The notes under the pieces are model-generated. The model ran no database searches and was not told where the DNA came from. It worked only from the letters and a program-made list of their open reading frames with translations. From positions 32,070 through 96,069 of the forward strand of contig ONJX01000008.1 of NCBI GenBank assembly GCA_900318255.1: a stretch of DNA of 64,000 nt. Reading direction: 5' to 3'. Shown here piece after piece: positions 18,011 through 25,167 of the stretch. The stretch is from an uncultured Prevotellaceae bacterium (lineage in GTDB: Bacteria > Bacteroidota > Bacteroidia > Bacteroidales > Muribaculaceae). Made by a program: the position numbers and the translations under genes. How positions within the stretch are numbered: the stretch's first letter is position 1; every line of letters starts with the position of its first letter.

Positions 18011-18412
18011 ATGAGTTTAGAGCTAAGACGAAGAGAGATGATGCAGGCAAGCGAAGATTACCTCAAGGGGTGGACAAAAGGTTATAGGATTGCCAACAAT
18101 GGCACTCTTACGCCTTATGCTACATTCATAGCGTCTCCGCATATACCCATCCCTGCTGGCACTGAACGAATTGAAGTTTACCAACCGACAGAGTATAATA
18201 AGCCGAAGAATGTCCTTTGTCTTTTTTATGCAGATGGCACATTTCAAGATTTCTATTTCAACTACGGGCCAAACTGGAGAGTTAGGCAAACAACCCTCCC
18301 AAGCGGAGTTACAGAGATTAATGTGTCATTTCTCATAGCCGATGTAGATAACTGTTACATCAAGAACGTATATACGGGCGAATATATATGGAAAGGCAAG
18401 AATGTTGAATAA
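18011..18412 (+). CDS. Fibre-associated protein, copy 1
   Basis: This 133-residue protein starts MSLELRRREMM, with AAAGGAG upstream of the ATG. It ends DNCYIKNVYTGEYIWKGKNVE. It is a paralog of the next gene, sharing the start pattern (SL, RRR, MM), a GWT motif and the DNCYIK...WKGKNV end. The central part is beta-rich, like a small fibre tip or accessory module. The frame is also open upstream into the end of the tail fibre gene, so a -1 slip at the G6 run at 17983-17988 would make a fusion. Confidence 0.75.
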   Translation: MSLELRRREMMQASEDYLKGWTKGYRIANNGTLTPYATFIASPHIPIPAGTERIEVYQPTEYNKPKNVLCLFYADGTFQDFYFNYGPNWRVRQTTLPSGVTEINVSFLIADVDNCYIKNVYTGEYIWKGKNVE

Positions 18413-18428
18413 TTTAAAACTTGATAAT

Positions 18429-18862
18429 ATGTCTAACGAATTGAACACTAACGCATTAGGGGGGGTATCAGCCTCCTCGAAAGGAGAAGGGCGATGATGG
18501 GGGATGTCAAGGAGACCGATTTGACTGGCTGGACTTTGGGGAAAGGCTTAACCACTGCGAATTATTACACAACAGACGAGCTGCTTTGCGTGTCACCATA
18601 CTACGATGTGGCAGGTGGCGAGGAAATAGAGGTGGTGGTCTTCAACACTTACGATAATGACCATCAATGTAAGTTCATTGGTTTAAACAGCAATAATGGT
18701 AGAAACGTAAGCAGAACGATTTCCACTAAACCAGTGATAATAGCATTGGGAAGTGATACAGTCAGATTTCGTGCTGTATGTATGCTTGCCTACATTGACA
18801 ACTGCTACATAAAGGATTTAACTAACAACGTCTTTCTTTGGAAAGGGAAAAACGTAAAATAA
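18429..18862 (+). CDS. Fibre-associated protein, copy 2, split by a G7 run
   Basis: The ATG at 18429 opens MSNELNTNALGG and then meets seven Gs (18459-18465). In frame it stops at 18495-18497. One base of -1 shift, or an eighth G, continues as ISLLERRRAMMGDVKE to the stop at 18862, giving about 144 residues. The shifted part matches copy 1 (MSLELRRREMM, GWT, DNCYIK, WKGKNV), so it is real coding sequence. Without a shift, translation could restart at the ATG at 18494 (ATGA overlap) and give 122 residues. Phase variation, programmed slippage and a sequencing error are all possible. Confidence 0.7.
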
Positions 18863-18871
18863 ACATAAACT

Positions 18872-19183
18872 ATGTTCACAAACGGAGAGAAAACAATAAC
18901 TGGCAAGCGCATCACGGTTAACGGATGCGTTGTGCTGAACCCAAGCGAGGAACTGCTTGAGGAGCAAGGATGGCACAAGGTAGTGCCAAGCGAGCCGACA
19001 CAAGCGCAGCTCAACGAGCAGCGCATCTGGGAGCTGAAAGACCAGCTCGCACAAGGTGACTATAAGATTATCAAGTGCACAGAGGCGCAGCTCATGGGCG
19101 AGCCGCTGCCTTATGACATCACCGCACTGGTGGCGGAGCGAAACGCCATGAGAGCCGAGATTAACGAGCTGGAGGCGCAGTAA
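18872..19183 (+). CDS. Small tail-operon protein, possible fibre assembly factor
   Basis: This 103-residue protein has a beta-rich start (ITGKRITVNGCVVLNPSEE) and a helical, Gln/Glu-rich C-terminus (ALVAERNAMRAEINELEAQ) that could form a coiled coil. It is the last gene before a strong terminator and follows the fibre genes, where assembly chaperones are common. The function is not established from the sequence. Confidence 0.7.
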   Translation: MFTNGEKTITGKRITVNGCVVLNPSEELLEEQGWHKVVPSEPTQAQLNEQRIWELKDQLAQGDYKIIKCTEAQLMGEPLPYDITALVAERNAMRAEINELEAQ

Positions 19184-19185
19184 AA

Positions 19186-19213
19186 AAAGAGGCGACCTCT
19201 GTCGCCTCTTCCC
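19186..19213 (+). terminator. Terminator of the capsid-tail operon
   Basis: An 8-10 bp hairpin (AAGAGGCGAC/GTCGCCTCTT) with a short CTCT loop directly follows the stop. The A run before it and the T-poor tail suggest it may also work from the minus strand. Confidence 0.7.
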
Positions 19214-19225
19214 ACAATGGGGAGT

Positions 19226-19361
19226 TAAAAAATCGTCCCCTGCACATTCAAATCTATCTACCACAACAGACATGACTACCCAGCCCACTGGAGCGCAGGG
19301 GACGTAAGTCCTCGGCTTAGCGGACTGGGTTCATTGTTTAATAACGCGTATCTGTTGTGGT
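19226..19361 (-). ncRNA. Structured small RNA with predicted pseudoknot
   Basis: On the minus strand a TTG-N20-TACCTTTG promoter sits just upstream, and GCAGGGGACG followed by ATTTTTT ends the unit, giving a transcript of about 135 nt. The 5' end (TACCACAACAGA, 19362-19351) pairs perfectly over 12 bp with 19270-19259. Inside this helix, ACCC(AG) at 19330-19325 pairs with 19283-19278, and AGTCC/GGACT forms a hairpin. CGTCCCCTGC at 19304-19295 pairs perfectly over 10 bp with the terminator strand at 19243-19234, crossing the outer helix. I know no RNA family that matches. Confidence 0.7.
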
Positions 19362-19364
19362 ATG

Positions 19365-19395
19365 CAAAGGTAATAAAATAATATTATGCTTGCAA
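19365..19395 (-). promoter_or_regulatory. Promoter of the structured RNA
   Basis: The minus strand reads TTG, 20 bases, then TACCTTTG, a full match to the Bacteroidetes promoter form. It overlaps the start codon region of the plus-strand HTH gene at 19386, so that protein or its transcription could affect this promoter. Confidence 0.65.
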
Positions 19396-19619
19396 TAGAT
19401 TTGGTGAGATTTTGCGCTGAAATGCTGAAACGTCTTTCAGATTGTGACATTTTGCTTGACGATTACAAACGAGTGGAGATGTGCGATGAATACTGCAAAC
19501 TAATAGATGAAGGCCATAAAAAGGAATATGCCATTGCAATAGTCACGGAGAAATACGGAGTGAGTGAAAGCACTGTACGCAGGGCAGTTAAGCGGCTGTG
19601 CCGACCTGTCACGACGTGA
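19386..19619 (+). CDS. Small helix-turn-helix protein
   Basis: This 77-residue protein's C-terminal half (AIAIVTEKYGVSESTVRRAVKRL) is a clear helix-turn-helix of the kind used for DNA recognition. The N-terminal half is acidic and helical. It sits alone between the divergent structured RNA and the promoter of the lysis-portal operon, which suggests a regulator of one or both. A role in late gene control is inferred only from this position. Confidence 0.7.
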   Translation: MLAIDLVRFCAEMLKRLSDCDILLDDYKRVEMCDEYCKLIDEGHKKEYAIAIVTEKYGVSESTVRRAVKRLCRPVTT

Positions 19620-19641
19620 AAGATTAATGAGCCTGGAAAAG

Positions 19642-19672
19642 TTGCAAAGCCATTTTGATGTGACTAACTTTG
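19642..19672 (+). promoter_or_regulatory. Promoter of the lysis-portal operon
   Basis: TTG at 19642, 20 bases, then TAACTTTG at 19665-19672 gives a full Bacteroidetes promoter. The first gene begins 69 bases later. Confidence 0.65.
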
Positions 19673-19740
19673 TAACACCTTAAATTGCGCAACTACAAGG
19701 TATAATTCAATCTTTTATTAATCTTAAATCTACTATCACA

Positions 19741-20226
19741 ATGGACAATGACATGATGATGAGGGGACTTTCACCCTACGAGACTTTCATGATTAGCGAG
19801 AAGCAGGGCCGCCGCACCAACGGTGTGGGCATCACTGGACTTGTGCTTGGCAGTGTGGGTGCTGCCGCCGCTATCGGAGCGTGGATTTTCGCACCTATCT
19901 ATGCCAACAGCCGTGCTAAGGCAGCCCAGGACATCGCTGCCGCACAGAACGCTGGCACCGCCAACCTGCTCAACAACGTGGCAAGCCTTCTCGCCGCAGA
20001 GCGTCAGGAGCGTGTGGCTGGTGATCTTAACATCACCACCACCATCAACGACAGCGTGAGCGGCTCACAACAAGGCTCTATCAACGCACAGATTGAGAAC
20101 AGCGCAATGGCACAGGCAACTACCCAGCTGCTTACCCAATCGCTGCTCGGCAACCTGAGCGAGAACGCACAGAAGGTACAGATTTATTCTGCTCCACAAC
20201 CATGCGGCTGCCCCTGCGGTTCTTAA
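19741..20226 (+). CDS. Phage membrane protein with Cys-rich tail
   Basis: This 161-residue protein has one Gly/Ala-rich transmembrane segment at about 28-50 (GLVLGSVGAAAAIGAW), followed by a helical, Ala-rich region that could oligomerise. It ends in the metal-binding-like tail CGCPCGS. It is the first gene after the late promoter. An internal virion or membrane-pore role is possible but unproven. I do not recognise the family. Confidence 0.75.
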   Translation: MDNDMMMRGLSPYETFMISEKQGRRTNGVGITGLVLGSVGAAAAIGAWIFAPIYANSRAKAAQDIAAAQNAGTANLLNNVASLLAAERQERVAGDLNITTTINDSVSGSQQGSINAQIENSAMAQATTQLLTQSLLGNLSENAQKVQIYSAPQPCGCPCGS

Positions 20227-20286
20227 TAATGCACAATTATTGTGGCGTTAACAACCCCACATACTGAACATTAATTACACTTGCAC

Positions 20287-20643
20287 ATGTTTTTCCAGAA
20301 CCGAAAGAGAGAGCAACAGATTGCGATGCTACAAAGAATATCACCGATAAGTAAGGCGAGCCTTAAACGGCAGTGCCTGTTGATTGCCGAGGGCGACCTG
20401 AAGAAAGCCAAAGAGTATTATGACTTTTGGGTTGACGGCATGGGTGAAGACCTACCGACCTTTGACCCGAAGCAGCCGAGCTGGGTAGACAGCTTTGGCA
20501 CAAGAGTGAACAGCGTGCTTGACTGGGCACAGGAGCACAAAGACGTGCTTAGCCAGGGTGTGGATTTGATTAGTAACCTTATTGGGCGACGTGGCCCTGC
20601 CATAGCAGAAGCAGCGCAGTCGCTTGAAGAAATCAACGAGTGA
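20287..20643 (+). CDS. Phage protein, unknown function
   Basis: The ATG at 20287 (MFFQNRKRE) gives 118 residues; a TTG six bases earlier is an alternative start. It is basic at the N-terminus, with a helical repeat-like middle (AEGDLKKAKEYYDFW) and a C-terminal amphipathic region. Its stop overlaps the next start (TGATG), so the two are co-translated. Confidence 0.7.
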   Translation: MFFQNRKREQQIAMLQRISPISKASLKRQCLLIAEGDLKKAKEYYDFWVDGMGEDLPTFDPKQPSWVDSFGTRVNSVLDWAQEHKDVLSQGVDLISNLIGRRGPAIAEAAQSLEEINE

Positions 20644-20846
20644 TGAAAGGCTACGAAGTTAAGTTCAACATTTATGCCAACAGCCAGGAGGAAGCCGACA
20701 TGGCGACACAGGCAATAAAGGCATTTATCAGCGAGCACGCCAAGCAAGGCCGTGCTGTGACAGCGACAAAAGTTGCCAATGCTATCGGCAACTGGAAAAA
20801 CAATGTGCTTGTGCGCAACCGCATAATCAACTACTTCAATGGCTGA
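20643..20846 (+). CDS. Small phage protein, unknown function
   Basis: This is a 67-residue protein starting MKGYEVKF, with a GTG three bases earlier as an alternative. A beta strand followed by two helices suggests a small compact fold. It overlaps both neighbours in a tightly packed operon. Confidence 0.65.
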   Translation: MKGYEVKFNIYANSQEEADMATQAIKAFISEHAKQGRAVTATKVANAIGNWKNNVLVRNRIINYFNG

Positions 20847-21102
20847 ACAGATAACATGCAAAGGCGACTGCATAACGTGCAGTGCGGCACAGAGAATATA
20901 CTGTGCAGCACAGCGCACCTTTGCAATCATGCAGAACCAACAGGCGATCCTCGAGCAGCTTGCACAGCTGCGTGAGGCCATCAGCCAGGCGAGAGCTGTC
21001 GCACCGATAGATGAGACAGGCACAGAGGACGATGCCGGTGCAGACAATAGGGCATCGAAAAAAAGTCGAACATCTAAAAAAGTAAAAGAAAATGAGCTGT
21101 AA
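20839..21102 (+). CDS. Small Cys-containing phage protein
   Basis: This 87-residue protein has six cysteines in its first 25 residues (CKGDC, TC, YC), followed by a coiled-coil-like segment (LEQLAQLREAI) and a Lys-rich tail. The Cys cluster could bind metal or cross-link. It precedes a second Cys-rich gene. Confidence 0.65.
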   Translation: MAEQITCKGDCITCSAAQRIYCAAQRTFAIMQNQQAILEQLAQLREAISQARAVAPIDETGTEDDAGADNRASKKSRTSKKVKENEL

Positions 21103-21544
21103 TAACAACAACGGATTGACGTATGTAAACACATGCATCCCTGCGCCTGGTGCGACAGCCACCGACGCAACCTATGTACTTGATCTAACGCATAACCTGT
21201 GCGGCAACCGCAAGGTGTGCACCAATGCTGCATATCCTATCACTGCCGACCTTAATTACCAGGTGCGTAGTGTGGAGCCAGTGGGCAACGACACCTACAA
21301 CTGTGAGATACTTGTGTATGGAACATGTACCTACATGCCCCACAAGCAAGGCTGCAATCCCTGCTGCACCCCATGCCCCCAGACCGACAACATTTGGGCT
21401 GTGCTATCGGTGCCAGTGACAGCGGCCACTACCCCTACCATCACGGCAGGCACGTGCTCATGCAGTCCAGCCAATGTGCGTGACTGCTGCAACGTGACCA
21501 ACGCAGTAAGTATTACCACCAGCTTCAATGTGAGCCAGGCATGA
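21092..21544 (+). CDS. Cys-rich structural-like phage protein
   Basis: This 150-residue protein has about 18 cysteines, including CNPCCTPCP and CSCSPANVRDCC. It is otherwise beta-rich with many Thr and Asn. The pattern suggests a disulfide- or metal-stabilised surface or decoration protein. I recognise no named family. It overlaps both neighbours by a few bases. Confidence 0.7.
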   Translation: MSCNNNNGLTYVNTCIPAPGATATDATYVLDLTHNLCGNRKVCTNAAYPITADLNYQVRSVEPVGNDTYNCEILVYGTCTYMPHKQGCNPCCTPCPQTDNIWAVLSVPVTAATTPTITAGTCSCSPANVRDCCNVTNAVSITTSFNVSQA

Positions 21545-21858
21545 TGACGGCGTTAATGCTCATGGTGATTGTGGTGCTCGTCAACCACATGGGATTGATT
21601 GAGGCTATTGAGAAGGTGACGCATTACAAGTTCAAGATATTGGCCTGTAGTAAATGTGGGACCTTTTGGTTGGCGTTGATCGCCCTGTTGGTTGAGGGCA
21701 TGCCCATCATCGAGAGCGTGACGATGTCGATAGTGGCTGCTTATGTTGCATTATGGTTAGAATTGTTTTTAGCGATAATGGCGAAGTGGTATGAGAACAC
21801 CTACGATAAAATATCCGAGGCCGAAGCCGAGCAAGCCGAAGCCTCCAGTAGTAATTAA
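21541..21858 (+). CDS. Small membrane protein with CSKC motif
   Basis: This 105-residue protein has hydrophobic segments at about 3-20, 40-52 and 60-82. Between them, CSKCGTFW (residues 36-43) resembles the Cys-pair plus aromatic motif of small DUF1360-like membrane proteins. The C-terminus is acidic. It overlaps the Cys-rich gene by four bases. A membrane role close to the lysis genes is inferred. Confidence 0.7.
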   Translation: MMTALMLMVIVVLVNHMGLIEAIEKVTHYKFKILACSKCGTFWLALIALLVEGMPIIESVTMSIVAAYVALWLELFLAIMAKWYENTYDKISEAEAEQAEASSSN

Positions 21859-21892
21859 GTGCCCCAAGTGTGGGCGATAAAAAGCATAGATT

Positions 21893-22381
21893 ATGATATA
21901 CGATATTATTAAGCAATATGGTGAGGGTAAAGGTGAGAGCACTATGTGGCGCAGCGTGCGTGCCATTGACGATGAATTGAAAGACATGCTCACGCCAGAG
22001 GATTACTGCCACATGGAGCGAGTGGTTTATGCTTCTATTGCTGGTTCTCATTACAATGAGGAATTTGCCAAGCAAGACGTGAAGAAGATGTACTACAACC
22101 GCAACGGCATGAAGATGAGTGCCCCATACTGGAGTGACGAGCAAGTTGCCGAAGTCTATAACAAAGTGAAGGGGGAGATACCGAGTGCCTACAACATGTG
22201 GGACTGGTATGTTGCCCTGAACATGACAAAGGCTGACAACTGCGTGCTGTTCAGAAAGTGGTGGCAGGGAGCCAGCGACGAGGAAGTTGAGAAGCGCATC
22301 ATCGAAGCTGCCGTGAACTATCTTAACGACACCGACAACCCTTATGGGACTGAAAAGATATGGTGCTACCTGAACGGTTGA
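21893..22381 (+). CDS. Conserved phage protein, DUF7841-like
   Basis: This 162-residue protein has the order HxxEEFA, then MYYNRNG, then YWSDEQVAEVY, then WDWYVALNM, and an Asn/Trp-rich end. From memory it resembles the DUF7841 family of small phage proteins with unknown function. It lies just before the lysis cassette and is followed by a terminator-like hairpin. Confidence 0.75.
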   Translation: MIYDIIKQYGEGKGESTMWRSVRAIDDELKDMLTPEDYCHMERVVYASIAGSHYNEEFAKQDVKKMYYNRNGMKMSAPYWSDEQVAEVYNKVKGEIPSAYNMWDWYVALNMTKADNCVLFRKWWQGASDEEVEKRIIEAAVNYLNDTDNPYGTEKIWCYLNG

Positions 22382-22404
22382 CCATATATCTATTGCAAGT
22401 GTGA

Positions 22405-22440
22405 TGAGGTGGCCGCCAGAGGGTGGCTGCCTTTTTTTTG
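22405..22440 (+). terminator. Terminator-like hairpin before the lysis cassette
   Basis: A G/C-rich hairpin (GCCGCC-agag-GGTGGC) is followed by TGCC and eight Ts. It may set the ratio of structural to lysis transcripts. Confidence 0.65.
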
Positions 22441-22511
22441 TGTTGTGTTAAGAAATAAAAAGGTGGTGCGGATTATGGGGATTAACTTTGTGAGGATAAA
22501 AGTTTACACTC

Positions 22512-22829
22512 ATGGCGACAAAAACATTAGATACAAACAAAGACGGCCACGTTGGCTGGAAAGAGTTGGACTTCCGCGACAAGGTGGCCTATACCATGGC
22601 GATAATACTAATCGCCAGTGGCATTGTGATGGCGTTCTTGTGCTTCTTCCTCACTGGTGACTACAACGTGACCGACGGCGTGCTGTTCTACTGTAGCGAG
22701 GTGTTCGTGACAGGCGGTGCGCTGCTTGGCATAGCAACCTATGTGAAGGGGAAATTTGGCGAGATAAGTAGTTACATTCACAAGAGACTTGACAACGATG
22801 AAGATATTGAAGAAGGGCAGCAAGGGTGA
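22512..22829 (+). CDS. Holin-like protein with an EF-hand-like loop
   Basis: This 105-residue protein has two transmembrane helices at about 24-45 and 55-77 and a charged C-terminus, which fits a holin. Residues 7-18 (DTNKDGHVGWKE) match the 12-residue EF-hand calcium loop, with D7, N9, D11, G12 and E18. It overlaps the endolysin start, so this is a classic holin-endolysin pair. The Ca-binding idea is inferred from the motif alone. Confidence 0.8.
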   Translation: MATKTLDTNKDGHVGWKELDFRDKVAYTMAIILIASGIVMAFLCFFLTGDYNVTDGVLFYCSEVFVTGGALLGIATYVKGKFGEISSYIHKRLDNDEDIEEGQQG

Positions 22830-23604
22830 CGAGGTCAAGACCTTGCAGGGGCTTTTGGGAGTGACTGTTGATGGCGATTTCGGTCCCAAGACAGAGGCTG
22901 CCGTCAAAGAGTACCAGCGTACTCACAATCTCGTTGCTGACGGCATCGTGGGTGCTAAGACCTGGGCGGCGCTGGGCGTGACTGTTGCAAAACCTGCAAC
23001 GGTCGTTGACCCCTCGGTCATCTATAAACCATTGAAGAGCTGCATCTCCAAGTCCCCGAACCGCAGCATTAAGTATCTTGCCATCCACTATACGGCAGGA
23101 GCAAGTTCGGCACCAGGTAAGGCCAAAACGATGGTGGATGGATGGGAGAGAGAGCGCAAAGGCAGTGCCGACTTCGGGGTTGATGACAGGGTTATGGTGC
23201 AGTTTAACCCTGACTTGCGCAACTACCACTGCTGGGCGGTGGGAGACGCCAAGAAGGCCGCTGGAGGCGGTGCGCAGCTTTTCGGCAAGGCAATAAACCG
23301 CAACACCGTGAGTATTGAGATGTGCTCCAACCTCAAGAAAGGGTATGACCTCAATGCGGTTAACCACGATGGCTGGTACTTTACAGAGGCCACCCTGGAC
23401 AACGCCGTGAAGCTCGCGAAGATATTGATGCGCAAGTTCAACATCCCCATTGAGCGTGTGGTGCGGCACTATGACATTTCGGGAAAGGTGTGTCCTGGTG
23501 TTGTGGGCTGGAACAACTATGTGCTTTTCGACAAAAACGGCAAGCGCACTGGCGACAAGAACGACAGCAAGAAGTGGCTTGCTTTTAAAGAGAGGTTAAA
23601 ATAA
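22798..23604 (+). CDS. Endolysin: N-acetylmuramoyl-L-alanine amidase with binding domain
   Basis: The ATG at 22798 gives 268 residues. Residues 1-60 are a peptidoglycan-binding repeat (KGSKGDEVKTLQ, DGDFGPKTEAAVKEYQ). Residues ~80-250 are an amidase_2 domain with zinc ligands H97 (IHYTAG), H224 (VRHYDISGK) and C232 (VCPG). It cuts the amide bond between muramic acid and the stem peptide at lysis. No signal peptide is present, so export depends on the holin. It is followed by a spanin gene. Confidence 0.93.
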   Translation: MKILKKGSKGDEVKTLQGLLGVTVDGDFGPKTEAAVKEYQRTHNLVADGIVGAKTWAALGVTVAKPATVVDPSVIYKPLKSCISKSPNRSIKYLAIHYTAGASSAPGKAKTMVDGWERERKGSADFGVDDRVMVQFNPDLRNYHCWAVGDAKKAAGGGAQLFGKAINRNTVSIEMCSNLKKGYDLNAVNHDGWYFTEATLDNAVKLAKILMRKFNIPIERVVRHYDISGKVCPGVVGWNNYVLFDKNGKRTGDKNDSKKWLAFKERLK

Positions 23605-23639
23605 CACAAGGCCGTGCCTTGCGATACAAACTAACATGA
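23605..23639. repeat. REP-like hairpin copy
   Basis: The core AAGGC-cgt-GCCTT is followed by GCGATACAAA. It lies between the endolysin and spanin genes. Confidence 0.6.
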
Positions 23640-24124
23640 GACGGAAACAAATAGAAAGCATAACAGCTGGATGCTTGCCGAAAGTGGCTGGTTTCCTGCT
23701 TGGGCTGCTTGCCTGCCTGGTCATTACCTTGTGCGGCTGCAAGACGCAGAAGGAGGTGCAGGTGGAGCGCGTGGAGGTTCCTGTGCCGATAGTGCAGGAG
23801 CACACGATAGAGAGCGTGAAGATAGACCATGTGCGTGACACCCTGGTGCAGCGCGACTCAATCTTTCACTATGTGAAAGGCGACACGGTGCTGATAGAGA
23901 AGTGGCACTGGCTGCAAGGCTCGACCAATGCGGTGAGAGTTGACACCCTCATCAAGTGGGACTCGATAGAGGTGCCTGTTGAGGTGGTGCGCGAGAAGAC
24001 GAGGACGGTGACCAAGATTGAGGAAGTGGAGAAGCCGTTGAAGTGGTGGCAACAGGCCTTGATGTGGATGGGCTTCGGGCTGCTCGTGGTGATTGGGTGG
24101 AAGATAATTAAGACACATAAATAA
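23636..24124 (+). CDS. Unimolecular spanin (u-spanin)-like lysis protein
   Basis: This 162-residue protein starts with a hydrophobic signal segment ending in a lipobox-like LCGC, so C35 would be lipidated for the outer membrane. The periplasmic part is strand-rich with repeated Val-charged patterns (VQVERVEVPVPIV). A C-terminal transmembrane helix at about 140-158 would anchor it in the inner membrane. That two-anchor layout is the hallmark of u-spanins such as T1 gp11, which fuse the two membranes after peptidoglycan loss. Position after holin and endolysin supports it. Confidence 0.8.
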   Translation: MRRKQIESITAGCLPKVAGFLLGLLACLVITLCGCKTQKEVQVERVEVPVPIVQEHTIESVKIDHVRDTLVQRDSIFHYVKGDTVLIEKWHWLQGSTNAVRVDTLIKWDSIEVPVEVVREKTRTVTKIEEVEKPLKWWQQALMWMGFGLLVVIGWKIIKTHK

Positions 24125-24128
24125 CAAA

Positions 24129-24170
24129 CACACGAGGCAGTGCCTCGCAATACAAAATGACTGACACATG
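24129..24170. repeat. REP-like hairpin copy
   Basis: The core GAGGC-agt-GCCTC is followed by GCAATACAAAATGACTGAC. It lies between the spanin and the next gene and closely parallels the copy at 23605. Confidence 0.6.
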
Positions 24171-24638
24171 CAAGAGGTGACGTTGACGATAGAGAAAGAC
24201 AAGGTGATGCACGAGGTTGCCAAGGCTACCAGCTACACCGGCGCCAAGATGATGGCTGATGACCCTGGAGCCTACGACCGCATCTTTGTGAGCGACGAGG
24301 AGCGCGAGATGCTTGAGCGCTACTGGGTGGAGGCCTGCAGCCTCGTCACCAGCACGCTGCGAGAGTGGGTGAAGGAAGTTGACCCCCAGCCCATTCATCA
24401 TGGTGTGGACATCACCACCGACTATGAGGTGACGCTGAGTGTGGCCGATGCCTGGCCCACCGCATTGCAGGACAGCGTGCAGTCGTCGCTGCTGAGTTTT
24501 GTTGTCGCCACCATATTGAGCAAGTGGTACCGCTTGACCAACAAGGGCGAGACCGAGGTCTATGCTACAGAGGCGGCAGCGCACCTGACCGACGTGGAAC
24601 TGAAATTATTTCAACGCAAAAGACCAAGCAGGCCATGA
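24168..24638 (+). CDS. Phage connector-like protein A
   Basis: This 156-residue helical protein has a conserved-looking segment DYEVTLSVADAWP. It forms a pair with the next gene (ATGA overlap) directly upstream of the portal gene, a usual place for neck or adaptor proteins. It has no diagnostic motif. Confidence 0.65.
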   Translation: MQEVTLTIEKDKVMHEVAKATSYTGAKMMADDPGAYDRIFVSDEEREMLERYWVEACSLVTSTLREWVKEVDPQPIHHGVDITTDYEVTLSVADAWPTALQDSVQSSLLSFVVATILSKWYRLTNKGETEVYATEAAAHLTDVELKLFQRKRPSRP

Positions 24639-25156
24639 TAAAGAAAAGGACAAAGACAGTGACGCTGACATTCCTTAGGGAGCAGCTGCTATATGACATA
24701 AAGAACCTTGCCTACGTTGAGGGCGATGTTCTCCCATATGATGCCCAGCACTCCAAGCACCAGGTGCAGGACATAGGCGAGGAGGGCAACGTGGACCGCG
24801 TGACCAGGATGCTCGACCTTGCGCTGGCACATTGCGTGGAGGCGCTGTACCCATTCAGCAAGGTTGATGTGGAGAGCGGCGTTGTGCTTGACGACACGCT
24901 GACAGAGACCCCGACCTACACAGTGGAGCTGCTTGTGCCCGACGACTTCTCGGACACGACAGCCAAATATCTGGAGCAGTTGATCCACAACCTGCTTGTG
25001 TATTATGTCCTTGCCGACTGGATGAGCATAGCGAATGTGGCGAACCCCAAGAGCGCCGCCAACTGGGCCGCCAAGGCACAGGACTTGGAGGACGAGATAA
25101 AAAGCAAGCTCAATGCCAAGACAGGCAGGGTAAGGAAATTCCAGAGTCCTTTTTAA
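24635..25156 (+). CDS. Phage connector-like protein B
   Basis: The ATG at 24635 overlaps the previous stop (ATGA) and gives 173 residues. The product is helical, with a central beta segment (TYTVELLVPDDFS) and a basic C-terminus. Its organisation (helical start, strand, helical end) parallels protein A, so the two may form a heteromeric neck ring. This is inferred from position. Confidence 0.65.
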   Translation: MIKKRTKTVTLTFLREQLLYDIKNLAYVEGDVLPYDAQHSKHQVQDIGEEGNVDRVTRMLDLALAHCVEALYPFSKVDVESGVVLDDTLTETPTYTVELLVPDDFSDTTAKYLEQLIHNLLVYYVLADWMSIANVANPKSAANWAAKAQDLEDEIKSKLNAKTGRVRKFQSPF

Positions 25157-25167
25157 AGATTTCAGAC

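Noticed and set aside
19226..19365. HDV-like ribozyme on the plus strand
   Set aside because: The strand order of helices resembles a nested pseudoknot, but the joining segments are too long and promoter and T-tract sit on the minus strand.
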